Shown: positions 34,301-45,885, counted from the stretch's first letter. The stretch: 64,000 bases of DNA from Pleurostoma richardsiae (GCA_030052745.1 JANBVO010000061.1:1-64000); one strand, 5' to 3'. Notes: a model not told the origin generated them from the sequence alone. Numbers and translations are program-made.

Positions 34301-34975
34301 TCGCGGCCTCTGATCCTCTTCGACCAGAATCTCGCCAGGTCGTCGAGGCGCTTCACCGGCAAAGTGTCGACGTGTGGATGATTTCGGGAGACAACACGAC
34401 CACAGCGAATGCTGTTGGCGTCATGGTTGGCATTCCTCCGGAGCACATAATAGCTGGCGTGCTACCAGAGCAGAAGGCCGACAAGATCAAGTATCTTCAG
34501 AAGAGCCAAGTGAAACGCAGCTCGCAGTCCATTTTCGGTCGACCCACCCAACAAAGAGCAGTTGTCGCCATGGTCGGCGACGGCGTCAATGACTCGCCTG
34601 CTTTGATCGTTGCGGATGCTGGGATAGCTATCAGCTCCGGCTCCGATGTTGCCGTCTCTGCCGCCGAATTTGTGCTCATCAAGTCGAGTCTGACGACCTT
34701 GCTCACCTTGACAAATCTCAGCCGCACGGTATTCAGGCGTGTCAAATTTAACTTCGCTTGGGCTTTAGTCCTACAACCTTGTGGCCTTACCTATCGCTGC
34801 AGGAGTTCTCTATCCTGTGAGGAGCAACGGCCAACACATCCGCCTCGATCCCGTGTGAGCGAGCTTGGCTATGGCTCTCAGCAGTGTGAGTGTCATTTGC
34901 ACCAGCCTGCTCTTGAGGAGTGGGCTCCCGCTTGTGGAGTTTAGGGACAACAAGACCGTAGCAGACGGTACCTAA
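31372..34975 (+). pseudogene. P1B-type copper-transporting ATPase with four metal-binding domains, decayed
   Basis: The order of parts matches fungal Ccc2/CrpA pumps. Metal-binding segments are GFHCPTCASF, GMSCSSCVGK, GGTTCSSCVS and GMYCQHC. The membrane region follows, then the actuator SLTGES, the CPC helix (IIACPCGIGL), the phosphorylation loop DKAGTLTQG (DKTGT expected), SSHPLGRA (the HP motif) and GDGVNDSPAL. The frame is broken by stops at 32044-32046 (TAG), 32819-32821 (TGA) and 34856-34858 (TGA), and by phase shifts near 32465, 33760 and 34775. The text on both sides of each break is otherwise well conserved, so decay is recent. The final exon text (YNLVALPIAAGVLYPV) is recoverable by eye as the expected last helices. 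An intact version would pump Cu(I) into the secretory pathway or out of the cell. Sequencing error is an alternative for some breaks. Confidence 0.85.
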
Positions 34976-35263
34976 TAGCTCATACTATGTAGACTACCCC
35001 TTGTATTGTGGGGCGAGAAAATGAAAGTGTACCTAGACGTCGGATGATAACAGTAGGGGTGCCCGTTGGTGGCGATCTACGTATGAGTGGGGAATGCCTG
35101 ACGCCTCTAGATACGGATTGAGCGCTACTATCTCCACGGCGAACGCCGCGTAGTAAGTGCGAAACAGGCTCTAGACTTGTGTCCTTACTTACGTTTGAAC
35201 TTGGATATCCTCCATATTTCATCTCTTGATCGGCCATCGTCGGGCCTTATTGCTGCAGTCAAG
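34976..35263. other. Short intergenic and 5' region of the regulator gene
   Basis: 288 bp between the ATPase remnant and the Zn2Cys6 gene, presumed promoter. Nothing further seen. Confidence 0.4.
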
Positions 35264-37925
35264 ATGAATGGCCGAAATCTGCATACCCACCCGACCCCGC
35301 GTCCGTATCGTTCGAAGCGGCACAGACCCTGCGACCTCTGCCGCCGCCGCAAACATGCCTGTATCGTGGAAGATGAGCCTCCTTGCCGTGTGTGTCGTGA
35401 GCTGGGCACCTCTTGTACTTTCAAAGAACCGCCGGGCGCACGACGCAGGCGGCAGGCGGTCCCACTCTCCGCCGGCCCAACACCGCAGCTGGCCCCTGAG
35501 CCGGTGACTGTCGCGAGCGGCATTACACGGAGCGGGGTCACCGATAGCGAAGAACTGCTGGCGGGATCCTGGCAGCTTGATGTCGATGACGAGAGGGTAG
35601 ACGCCGACAGATCTGGGCATCACGCTAGGCAAGCTCTGCTCGACTACCATGTTGGCTCGTTTCTGGGTTCCCCTGCGCACGACACTTGGTTCGCGGCTTC
35701 TCCATTCTTCTACCCTAGCCTGGGCACTGGGCCGATCCTGGCCGACAGCATCGGGGAGAGCAATTACCAGCAGGAGAGCTTCCCGGGTGTTATCAACCAC
35801 TCACAGTCCAACAGCTCTACTACCCAGCATCAGGTGCAGTTGGATAGCTCGAGTCACGACCTGCCCCAAGACCCCGGTCGGACTGATGTCTCGGGGCCGC
35901 GGAAGTCGAGAGATGCATCGGCGCCGTCAGAAGCGCTGCCATCCTGGTCGCTGGACATGGGCGACGGTGGCTGGCTGATCCAATACTTTGGCCTCTCTGG
36001 TGAGATGGATCCCTACTTGCTGCAGTTCATGGAGTTCTCGAGCGATGGCACTTGCAACCTTGGCCCATTCCAGTACCGGCGCCTGGGAGGCGGCATCCCA
36101 GGGCATGATCAGCCACCCGCGAGCGCCGAGACGCCCGTCTACTTCATGACCAGCGCCGCGAAACCTGTCGAGCAGCTGGGCGATGATGATGCGGCCAAAG
36201 AGGACTGCTCCTTGGAACAGCTTGTGCCGGCGGCAGTGGGTTCCCGCCTGATAGGACTGTGAGTCACCCCGGGTCGTCAGTCATTCGCACTGGTGAGGAG
36301 CGTTGCTCACTTTCCCATGTTTCCTAGGTTCCTGCGCTACACCTTCCCCAATCTTCCAGTCATATCACGGAGCCATGTGAAGATTTGGAACGAGACTCTG
36401 ATCCCGAAGGACAAGCACTTGGCCGTGCTGCCCTCTTATCTGCTCGCCGCGGTATACGCCTCCGCCGAGCCCTTCCGTCGCTACGATCCTATTTTGAGCG
36501 TGTCGCAGGTCAATAACGAATTCCCACACTCGAAGCTTTGGCGCCTTGCACACCGTGGCATCATGGAGAATCTACGCACACCGCGACTAGCTGTGATTCA
36601 GGCCATACTCATCTATCTCCAGAGGCCTATGGACGAGACGGCGACGGCCACTACTGACGCGTCCGGGCAGAACTGGGCCCTCCTCGGATCGGCCGTACAC
36701 ATGGCATATCAGTTGGGCCTCCACATAGACTGCAAAGACTGGCCCCTGCATATGTCGGAGAAGCGGCTGAGACGTCGGCTCTGGTGGGTCCTTCACTGCG
36801 AATCAACTTGGCACAGCCTGCTCCTGGGCCTGCCACAGCCCATCCCTCATGACCAGTGGGACGTCGCCGATCTGGGGGACAGTGACTTTGTGATTGATCA
36901 TTACCAGTGTCCGGCAGAGTATACGTTCACGAAGCCGCAGTCATTACAGAAGCCCTGTGTCTTTTGCCACCGAGGGCATGACTTTCATTTCTTGGCCAGC
37001 CTGTCCGTCATCGCTCAAGAGGTGTCTCACAAATTCTACACTCTCATGGCATCCAAGCGTCTCGCTGACGACTTCAAGGCGTCACTGGTCGTAGGGCGAA
37101 GCTTATTGGAGCGCATCAGACAGTGGAAAAGCCGTCTGCCTGCATACAAGATGTCAGATGAGACACCAACTCAACGCGACCGGGATTACTTCCACTCGGG
37201 ATCTTCGGCACAGCTGAGGCTTGCTTGTCTGACCCTTGAGATCTTGGTGTACCGCGCTATGCTCCGGCCACTTTCGAGGCAGAATCCGGCGTCGACGGGA
37301 GAGACGCGTGGCGCATCTGAGCCTCCTACTCTCGGTGACCAGCGGCCTGTTCATGGGCTCCAAGTGGCGAGGGCTGCCGACGTCCCTAGTGGCGTTCTGG
37401 ATCTGTTCTTGGAGGCTATCGACACCGCTCACCGGGCCATGGTCTATGCACAGCGATTGGGGTCGTACGATTTGAACAGTTTCACATACAGCTGTAAGTC
37501 CTTGACTCCTTTACGGATTAAAACACAGACATTACCAAACGCTCCCTTCGAACGGTGCTTTCCTCGTCCCCAGCATTGTGCCATTTGCCATGATTCCTCC
37601 CTACCTACTTTTCCTACTCGCTTAGCTAACGATCTGTGCGCTCCTCGTCCTAGGGTCACGAGCCTGCTTCGCTTCCGTATCGAACTTCATCATGCTTCTC
37701 CTAGTCCTAGCACCATCGGCTGAGATGACTAGGGATGTCCTGTCCATTCTTGCTAAGTGGGTTATCATGCTCCGCGAGCAATGTATCACATTCTCGCTTA
37801 TGAGGCTAGGACTCCTACGTCTGGATAGTATCTTCCAGATGGGTCTCGAGCATGCTTTCCGGTTTCGGCCATATGCGAAACAGATGATCCAGCAAGAGCT
37901 GCCTACGCCTAATTACAAGAAATGA
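35264..37925 (+). CDS. Zn(II)2Cys6 transcription factor with fungal-specific regulatory domain
   Basis: CDS join(35264-36258, 36328-37493, 37654-37925), 810 aa. The introns are 69 bp (GTGAGT...CTAG) and 160 bp (GTAAGT...CTAG). The zinc cluster is CDLCRRRKHACIVEDEPPCR followed by VCRELGTSC, six cysteines with the usual spacing, preceded by a basic PYRSKRHRP. The middle domain has VIQAILIYLQRP, NWALLGSAVHMAYQLGLHID and RLWWVLHCESTWHSLLLG, the core of the fungal_trans (xlnR-type) regulatory domain. The overall style recalls DAL81/TamA-like regulators. ATG 35264 gives the cluster at the usual N-terminal position. It should bind DNA as a nuclear regulator. The adjacent monooxygenase, SDR and permease are candidate targets. 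The frame is intact. Confidence 0.88.
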
Positions 37926-38902
37926 CGAGCTACGTTGTAATGCCGTCTCATGGGGTTTAAACCAGAGCAAAGCCGAGATCTCTCATGACGCAAGATAATT
38001 ACCTGCAAGTTTCTTGGGGACACTGCATAAAGCCTCGACTAGGGGAAGAACAAGTCTATCTATACCTCTACACTACCTCGCTGTATCGGACGGCATAACG
38101 ATTTCCTTGAACAACCATGAGCTCTGTGATGAACTCTGTCACGGCACGTCGGCGGATCTTTGACCACCCTCATTCTACATGCATTATTATGGTATCGTTT
38201 GGTCCCAGATTCACAGCTGTAATTAGGAAATACGAAACCAGAAGAACATTTAAGGTAGGACCGGCTTACTGAGATATTCTCAATCTGTGTGACATACTTA
38301 CCAGACGTACCGGCAGTGACTGTCACGAGTTGTGGAAAATGGGCGATGTTTCGATAATCCCGACTCGAGACGCCCAGCTCTACCGCTGTTATGTCGGTGA
38401 ATTTGCAGAACTTGCACTCCAATTCTAAGTTAGCCTATCTGAGCCACCTCTTTTAAAGATAGGGCGACGATGGCGGCCGAGTTCGCCGAAGGCGACGACT
38501 AGAACGGTTAGGAACGTCGGCCGGCCGAGATACGCCACAAGTTGCGGCCGTGCAACTCTTCAGCAAAATCCACCGTCTTTGCCGCAGGACGAATAGCAGA
38601 GTCGACATGTCCGAAAATTGGCGAGATTCCGGGTGAAATACTATGCTTCAGCCCACTGTACCTCAACGCATGACGCGCAGGAAGCGATCGTCGTAGGTCC
38701 CCACGACCTGGAATTACGATACCTTCTCCTCTCTATCCTCTTCAATAGCGCCCTACATACTGGCTCTATTCTCCTTCCCTTGTTCTTCTATTCGGCCACA
38801 CCCCATACCTTGTTCCTCCCTAACCCTAGCAGTTAATCCCTTGGTTGTGCTGCCTCTCGTGTGACTCTGACGCGTCCGCGCTCATCAGCAAGGAAGACGG
38901 AC
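37926..38902. other. Intergenic, promoter of the monooxygenase
   Basis: A minus-strand open frame at 38060-38422 (MECKFCKFTDITAVELGVSS...) is not assigned to any family; it has a possible short intron near 38240-38300. AAAGATAGG near 38455 is a GATA-type motif. Otherwise nothing is recognised. Confidence 0.4.
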
Positions 38903-40673
38903 ATGTTCAATCCTAAGGGTCATGCGGTGGATGAGGGCCACCCTGTCCGGGTCGTCATAATTGGTGCCGGTGTCTCTGGTATTGCCCTTTATATTCGCCT
39001 TTTACAGTACGTTCCTGCCGTCACCGTCACCATCTTCGAAAAAAACCCATCACTCGGCGGGACGTGGTACGAAAACAGATACCCTGGGGTGGCATGCGAC
39101 ATCCCCAGTCACGTCTATCAGTACTCCTTTGAACCCAACCCGGAGTGGTCTAAGCTGTTCGCTGAGGGACCCGAAATTCTCGAGTACGTCAAGGCGGTCG
39201 CTCGCAAGTACCGCGTCGATGAGAAGATCCGGTACAGCAGTAAGGTCATTGGCGCCACCTGGGACGGGGAACAGGGCGTCTGGTCTATCGAGGTGGAAAT
39301 TTCCGACGCACAGGGCCGGATTAGCACTCAGAAGACGTCGGCTGAAGTTGTTATCAGCGCCACAGGAATCCTGAACAATTGGAAGTGGCCGGATATTGAA
39401 GGGCTATCCGCATTTGAGGGGAAGCTTGTTCACTCGGCCGACTGGGATATGTCATGGTACGTATAGTCTTATGGCGAACGGTCGCTCTTGATATCTTCTA
39501 AACTATCGTCTCTCCTGACACAATACCAGGAACTATGAGGGGAAGACGGTCGCACTCATCGGCTGCGGTTCCTCGGCCATCCAGATACTTCCCCATCTCC
39601 AAAAGAAGTGCAGTCGGGTCTACAACTTCGTCCGTGGGGGTACCTGGATTAGCTATCCGTTTGGCTCAACCCTGACCGAGGGTATCCTGAAAAACAGTGA
39701 CGAACCCGGCAACTATAAGTACACACCCGAGGAGCGCGCTCGCTTCCTGAGCGATCAGCAGTTCTATCTAGACTTCCGACGAACTATGGAGAGCTTCATA
39801 AATAAGGACTTTCCGTGTCTTTTCCCAGGATCTGTGGAGGAGGTAGACGGCACGAAGAAAATCCGGGATACCATGCGCCAGAAGCTGTCTGCCAAGCCCG
39901 GGCTTTACGAAGTGCTGGAACCTAGCTTCACACCCGGCTGTCGCCGTTTGACGCCGGGGCCGGGCTACCTTGAGGCGCTGGTCAAAGACAATGTCGAGTT
40001 GATCAAGACGCCCATAGTTTGCGCCAGAGAAGATTCTATTCTCACTGAGGACGGCAAAGAATGGGAAGTTGACGCTATCGTATGCGCCACCGGGTTTGAC
40101 ACTAGCTATCACCCACGCTTCCCTATTATCGGTCGTGGTGGTCAGTCCCTCAGCGACCGGTGGGGATCTCGCGCCACTGCGTACATGTCGCATTCGGTTC
40201 CAGGCTTCCCTAACTACTTCATGGTAGGAGGGCCGAACTCGGCCACCGGAGGCGGGTCGCTCCTTCTGATCCTTGAGTCCGTCATAGGCTACGTCGTGAA
40301 AGCTGTGCAGAAGATTAGCCGGGAGCATCTAAAGGCTATGGAGGCCAAGGAGGATGCACTGGATGCCTGGGTGACCTACCTCGACAAATACTTCCCCGAT
40401 ACCGTACACGTCGATGTTTGTACGAGCTGGTACAAAGTCAACGGCAATATTGTAGGCCTGTGGCCTGGCAGCAGTCTACATGCTATGAAGGCACTGGACA
40501 ACCCTCGGTGGGAGGACTATGAATACGAACTGCTTCGGGAGAGTGGCAGGCTGGACTGGATCGGCAACGGCTGGACATTGGAAGATATGCGGAGAGGGAA
40601 CCTCGGCTACTATGTGGATACCCCAGACTTGCCGCCTATTCCTACCTATCAGGTGATCACCCGCCAACCGTGA
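38903..40673 (+). CDS. Baeyer-Villiger-type FAD monooxygenase
   Basis: CDS join(38903-39456, 39530-40673), 565 aa, with one 73-bp intron (GTACGT...CCAG). It has an N-terminal FAD Rossmann motif (IGAGVSG), GGTWYENRYPG (flavin-domain GGTW), the BVMO fingerprint FEGKLVHSADW (FxGxxxHxxxW), a second dinucleotide fold VALIGCGSSAIQ for NADPH, and CATGFDTSY near the C-terminus. All are intact. Class B flavoprotein monooxygenases insert oxygen next to a ketone, or hydroxylate or N-oxidise, using NADPH. The substrate cannot be read from sequence. A Zn2Cys6 regulator lies upstream and an SDR and NCS1 permease downstream, which fits a catabolic or secondary-metabolite module. ATG 38903 is used because the frame upstream opens only with GTG. 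Confidence 0.9.
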
Positions 40674-41056
40674 TAGAATACAATTTAGAAAAGGTTGCGT
40701 TCTTCTACGGAGATGCCATCATGTCCCCCGAAAAAGATCGGAGGTGTGTAGCCGCGTTAACATCCTGGCAGGCTAGCGGCATTGCTGTATTCATTGGCCT
40801 AAAAACACACCCTGTAAATAAAAGATGGATATAGAACAACGAGGGAATTCTAGCAACCCTTTCTACTTGGTCATTACCTATGAACGCTCAAGGATCTCTA
40901 ATATGGGCAGCAGGCACTAGGCACGGAATAGCTATTCCAGAGTACGTATGATTCTTAGACATGCGTAGAGCGCTTTTCAACCGACATGGACTAGGAGACT
41001 AGGATACGCGAACTGCCGAACAGGTAACGACTATAACGAAAATATTGGAGAGTGCT
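40674..41056. other. Convergent 3' region
   Basis: 383 bp between the ends of the monooxygenase (plus) and SDR (minus) genes, presumably both 3' UTRs. An AATAAA-like TAAATAAAAG occurs near 40816. Confidence 0.4.
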
Positions 41057-41998
41057 TCACTCGACCCAGTTGCCTCCCACCCCTAGCGCTTCAATGGTTG
41101 CGGCGCAGTTCTTTGCCATTTCCTCTCCCATCCACTGCGAGTCCAGCCTGTCAAGCTCCGACTCAAATTCCCACCCTTTACCTCCCTCGACGTAGACGGC
41201 AAGGCCTGTATGCTTTGTGCCGTCAGGGCCGTACCGTGACGCTGTCAGTGATAGGACGTATTCGGCCACCTGGTTGGCGGAGTTGACGGGAAGATTATTA
41301 TTCTGCCACACATGAAGAACCCGGCTAGCCATTCCCGTGTCGATGAGGGATGGGCACACTATATTGACTCGAATCCCGTGCAGTGTGTGGAGGTACCTTC
41401 GACTCGACCGGAACAGACCCATAACTCCATGCTTACTAGGTTGGTAGACGAAAAGGCCTTGCTGTTCCTTGAAGGCCGCCAGAGACCCGGTCAAAAGCAG
41501 AGACTTATCCCGATTCCTCGGGGTTTCTCTGGTCGGGTCGGGCTGGCTTAGATAGACTGCGGCGATGCGAGCGAAGAAGGCGGCGCCGAGCAAGTTGATG
41601 TCAAGAACTGCGGTAGAAGGGGGGGAGCGGACGGACTCGATAGTCAGACTGGGGTCGAACCAGTTCTGGCCTTCAGTAACACCAGCAAGGGACAAGGCAT
41701 GGTCAACCCGGCCGTGTCTTGTGTATGCGACATCGAATAATGCGAGGTTGTCCTCGTATCGACGTACGTCGACGCGCAGGAACTCGAGAGTGCCAGTCGA
41801 GGCCGGCGCGCTGCTCGTCAGGTCTGCAACGAGCTTTTCACCGGCTGCTGCGTCAATGTCTCCGAACAATATTTTGGCGCCGACGCCGTAAAGAGTCCTC
41901 ACGATAGATTCTCCCACCCCGTTCGCACCTCCTGTAAGGACGACGACAGCGTCCTTGAGGGCCACGAAGGAGCCCGGAGACGTCTCATAGACAGGCAT
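41057..41998 (-). CDS. Short-chain dehydrogenase/reductase
   Basis: Single exon, 313 aa. The cofactor motif TGGANGVG is at residues 22-29, an acidic residue at the end of strand 2 (FGDID) favours NAD(H), and the catalytic tetrad is visible as LTGSLAAF (Ser) and YQPSKHG (Tyr-x-x-x-Lys, around residue 185). NIVCPSLIDTGM is the usual segment after the active site. It resembles the 15-hydroxyprostaglandin-dehydrogenase-like group of fungal SDRs. It would interconvert an alcohol and a ketone, the natural partner reaction of the neighbouring Baeyer-Villiger-type enzyme, with which it is convergent. The substrate is unknown. Intact. Confidence 0.9.
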   Translation of the reverse strand: MPVYETSPGSFVALKDAVVVLTGGANGVGESIVRTLYGVGAKILFGDIDAAAGEKLVADLTSSAPASTGTLEFLRVDVRRYEDNLALFDVAYTRHGRVDHALSLAGVTEGQNWFDPSLTIESVRSPPSTAVLDINLLGAAFFARIAAVYLSQPDPTRETPRNRDKSLLLTGSLAAFKEQQGLFVYQPSKHGVMGLFRSSRRYLHTLHGIRVNIVCPSLIDTGMASRVLHVWQNNNLPVNSANQVAEYVLSLTASRYGPDGTKHTGLAVYVEGGKGWEFESELDRLDSQWMGEEMAKNCAATIEALGVGGNWVE

Positions 41999-43054
41999 TG
42001 AAATGTGTAGCCGGTGAGAGCTGAAGAAATTCAGTTCCGTGCGATGGAAAACCCCTTAGCTACGTCTCAACCTAAGGGCGGTTGGGCCCGGGGGTGGTCA
42101 TGCTCTTAATGTACAAAATCCGTTGTTAGCAAGGTTCTGATTACCTCTTGTCATTGCAGTCGGCCCTTATTATTACGAAAGTAGTTACGTTCGTGGATAA
42201 TGCTCCCTGTAAATCTTGTTGCTGGACTGAAAGCTATCTACGGTCGTGGGCCGGCGTCGGCGAATGTCGGTGGCCGATCTACAGAGACTAATATCGACGA
42301 TACTGACGTTCGAAACCGAGTCACACAACCATACTGTCACCTCAAACCCGAGCACCCTGATCAGAGCTCAACCATTTCTCGTCAAAGAATGAAAAGAGTT
42401 CCTGTTGGGCCACCGTTTACTAGAATGGCAAGGATTTAGACTTGTTGTCCAATGCCACTCGCACTGCAGCCTAGGTAGCCGAACTCTCACGTGTCCTTGG
42501 TGAGGGAGCTCGAGGAGCTGCACGAATCTTTCAGTACTTCCTCTCCTGGCAGTAGAAGAAGCGCCGGCTCTGCCCCACAATAGATAGCGATTTCGATTGA
42601 TTAGGCGTTCGGCCATCTGGCGGCCTCAGGATAGGCCAAGTGTCGCGTACTTCGCCCGTGCAACGGCCGTGCGATATAGGTGGGTATTGCCCCTGGCGGA
42701 GCGACCGACTCCAGGCGGGTCGTCCGACCGCTGATAAGGACCCTGCCATTGCTCGCTTTCCAGGCACGAGACTGCCGCCCGTGTCATAGAGACATCACGG
42801 GGCCTTCCTGGTTCTGGCCACATCTGTGGAGAGTCGGTCGTTCTCGTATCCACGTAGTGATGGAACAGGAGATCACATAGTTGGCTACGGAAAATGTCAA
42901 CGCACAGCCCGGTTTGGTAGATCAAAAAGAAAACACTCGTGTATTCCAAGGTGGTGGCGTCACATCCTGTGACTGTTGGATGAGACGCAGGCTCAGACGC
43001 GATCGCGCCGAGGATGGGTTGAATCTCAAGTCTTGCAAAATCACGACAGCTAGT
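41999..43054. other. Intergenic, about 1 kb
   Basis: 5' side of the SDR gene and 3' side of the permease. No gene supported; several short antisense frames only. Confidence 0.45.
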
Positions 43055-44596
43055 CTATAAGTTCCATCTCCTCCTCTCCCAAGCCCGCAACGGGATGTAC
43101 ATGATCGTGCATACTGTCAAGGCCAGCACCCAGCTGATATCGGTGCCATAAGGAGCGGGCCCGATTCCGAGGGCAATAGGGCCAACCCACCATACCTGGC
43201 TCATACACAGCAGCGAGAGGACGGTACCCACGATGAAGGTGATGGATGCAGCAATCCCAAACGGGAGCTTTGACGGGTTGTCCCAAGCGGTAAGATCGTA
43301 GTTGTAACCACGCCTCCATATATAATGCTCGAGCACCATGACAGTGCAAAAAGGAACGATCCAGTATGCGCAGATAGAGAGGAAGTTGGTCATGACATCG
43401 GCGAGGACGTTTCGTCCCGCGATGGAGCAGGCCAGCAAGATCGCGCCGCCTATAAAGGACCAAACGAAGCGGGGTATGACGAGGAGCTTTGGCGAAATCA
43501 CCTGCGCACTCAAGCCGAGGGAGTAGATGTTGATGGTGATGACGGCTGCTGTGGAGAAGGCCAGGAGAACCTCGATGAACTTTCCAAACCCCCTAACACC
43601 TGCACCGTGGCCTTCAAACACGGCACCAAGCAGCCCTCCTACGCCGCCGGAGTTGTATGCGTCTGTGAACAGGCTGTCGCTGCTCATGCTGAGGGTCCCG
43701 ATCGCAGCACCCAGCCACTCCAACAAGACCTGAGAGCTCACCAGACCCAGCCATGGCCACCAGAAGGTCTTCTTGACACTGGTGCTCTCTTTCATATAGA
43801 CTCCGTAGTCGGCTGCCACAGGGAACCAGGCTACCTCATAGCCGATTATGACCGTCCCAAAGGAGAAGACGTTGGCAGCTTCGGTTTTCCCTCTACCCAT
43901 GGGTATATTGATAAAATGCGGAGCACCAAAGCCGGCAACGATGGCGAAAGCGACAAGCATGACCGGCCAGGAATACCTGTCGTAGAGGTGCAACACACGG
44001 TAACCGAAGAGGCCAAAGACCATGGCGACGACACACACAATGAGAACAGATACCGAATCAGGTAGACCACCGCCTCCAACATCATACAGTACCTCGCCTC
44101 CGGTGATGCCGCTGACGATTCCCCATCCAATCTGATTGATAATGTTCAGGATTGCCAGGACCTTGGCGGGCCACCAGCCAAAGCAGTACCGAGGGATCAT
44201 CATGGTCCGAAGTCCAAGCTTGGGGCCGAGGGTGGCAGCCATGGCAGGCATCAGGACGCTGAAGGCGTTGAAGAACAGTATGCACAGAAACGAGTCCCAC
44301 CACCCGAGCGCGTAGGTCGTAGTTCCCAAGTATCCAGTCGCGAGCGTCGTGATGTTGCAATTTGCGGCGATGAACATGGTACACAACTCCCATGCGGGCT
44401 GATTCGTGCGCATCTCCTCAGGGATACGCTCGACGCCCGTCTCTTCGGCCCCTATCGTGCGAATCCATCCTCGAGTCCTGGTCCAGAAGCCACGTTTGAG
44501 GGTTTCCACGGTACCCCCTTGAGACTCGAAGCCGACATCGGTGACGGTGTGTGTCTTCTTCTCCTCCTGCTCGTCTGTGAGGCTCATCTCGGACAT
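43055..44596 (-). CDS. NCS1-family nucleobase/cation symporter (Fcy2-like purine-cytosine permease)
   Basis: Single exon, 513 aa from ATG 44596. A cytosolic N-terminus ending TGVERIPEEMRTNQPAWELC leads into about 12 hydrophobic segments. NCS1/Fcy motifs seen are ANCNITTLATGYLG in helix 1, LGLRTMMIPRYCFGWWPAK, NIINQIGWGIVSG, and the tail segment EHYIWRRGYNYDLTAWDNP. Members carry purines, cytosine or related compounds with a proton across the plasma membrane. The Fcy2-like branch is the best fit by eye. Three HGATAR motifs about 250-300 bp upstream suggest GATA-factor nitrogen control. Intact. It may supply the substrate of the adjacent monooxygenase and SDR. Confidence 0.88.
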   Translation of the reverse strand: MSEMSLTDEQEEKKTHTVTDVGFESQGGTVETLKRGFWTRTRGWIRTIGAEETGVERIPEEMRTNQPAWELCTMFIAANCNITTLATGYLGTTTYALGWWDSFLCILFFNAFSVLMPAMAATLGPKLGLRTMMIPRYCFGWWPAKVLAILNIINQIGWGIVSGITGGEVLYDVGGGGLPDSVSVLIVCVVAMVFGLFGYRVLHLYDRYSWPVMLVAFAIVAGFGAPHFINIPMGRGKTEAANVFSFGTVIIGYEVAWFPVAADYGVYMKESTSVKKTFWWPWLGLVSSQVLLEWLGAAIGTLSMSSDSLFTDAYNSGGVGGLLGAVFEGHGAGVRGFGKFIEVLLAFSTAAVITINIYSLGLSAQVISPKLLVIPRFVWSFIGGAILLACSIAGRNVLADVMTNFLSICAYWIVPFCTVMVLEHYIWRRGYNYDLTAWDNPSKLPFGIAASITFIVGTVLSLLCMSQVWWVGPIALGIGPAPYGTDISWVLALTVCTIMYIPLRAWERRRWNL

Positions 44597-44845
44597 ACGC
44601 AAAGCTAGGCACCTTTGCGAAGCAGATTTCTTGTTTGCTAATAACTGCACAAAGGCTCAGAGGCAACGAGGAAAAGCCCGGAGTAACAAACTTAGGATGG
44701 TAATCGAGGAGTATGTAGCCTTGATAGTCCGTTCAACTTGGACATGCGGTGCCTTTGATATAGGCTCTCGCAGGGATTCGCCCCTGATCTCGACCTTATT
44801 ACCTTTCTCGTCATAATTGGCGCCATGATACGGAGATATCTTCAA

Positions 44846-44895
44846 AGATAGGCGAACGTGTGGGCTGGGCTTATCTCTTAATGATTGCCCTATCT
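44846..44895. promoter_or_regulatory. Cluster of three GATA (HGATAR) motifs upstream of the permease
   Basis: AGATAG at 44846-44851, TTATCT (AGATAA on the other strand) at 44871-44876 and CTATCT (AGATAG) at 44890-44895. The 50-bp cluster lies about 250-300 bp upstream of the permease start, as expected for AreA/NIT2-regulated fungal genes. Confidence 0.45.
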
Positions 44896-45885
44896 CCGAG
44901 CGGCCGGCCAGTTCGATGTGACATCCACTCTTATCCCCCGCCCCATTTAAATTAGAAGCCGTGATTAAGCTCAGTCGCCCGATGTCCTCACGAAGCAGCG
45001 GGCAGCTCGTCAGCGTCCGGGTGGGAAGATTGGTCGTCCTTGAACCCTACCCTACGATAACCACCGTTACTGTGACGGGTGTAAACGGGAGTTGGAGGAT
45101 ATGTACGTGGCAAAGCGTGAGGACAACGTTCAATGGTCGAAGATATACTAGATAATGATGTATACAGATAATAACGTCCAATATTGGCACACCTGCCCCG
45201 TCCTAGCGCTGCCAAATAGGCGATTTGTGCAGGCATGGACTACCGCATTACGGTGGGAGCACCACAGCCTCTCGTAGTCGGCAGTAGCGCTCTCCATCTT
45301 CAGCCGCTTGGTAGGTGCCGACACTGGCGCGTACCAAGAAGCCTTCAATCCGGGGAGGCCACAGTATCAAATTCCAGCCCTACACGTCCCAGAGCTCCTG
45401 AAGACTCTCGAAGTAGAGACAAGCAAAGCGCGGAAGTCGGCCATCCCCTCAAAGGGAAAACCACGGGGTGGCCGGCACGTCAGCGGTGGCTCGGACCATT
45501 CACTGCAGGCCACTCACCATGAAGGCTCCGAAGAAAGACATGATCTCACGAAGCTGCAAGCCAATAGCCGGGCCAAGACCACCGGGTAGCACGAGACCAG
45601 CCACTTGTCACAGGCGAAGTAATGACCGGAGCTGCATGTCAGATTGGCCATGCTACGCTGGCTGTCACACAGAGTCAGAAAATGCAGGAAGCCAGCGGCG
45701 GCCCCTGAAAATAGCTTATTGAAAGGTAGGTACATAATATGCTGTCATCCGGACAAAATCCCCTCTATCCCCTCTTCTGAGTCCGTGAGTGACCAGGCGA
45801 CGGGGCTAACCAAGCGTCCTCTTCTCCGTCTGGCACCCGGCCCACGACCAAATCTGATACTTCTCTCACTGCGCAGTGCTTTGAA
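44896..45885. other. Intergenic
   Basis: About 1 kb between divergent genes. A few unsupported short frames; no motif recognised. Confidence 0.45.

Noticed and set aside
38060-38422. Minus-strand frame upstream of the monooxygenase
   Set aside because: Possibly part of a spliced gene, but no family or convincing second exon was found.
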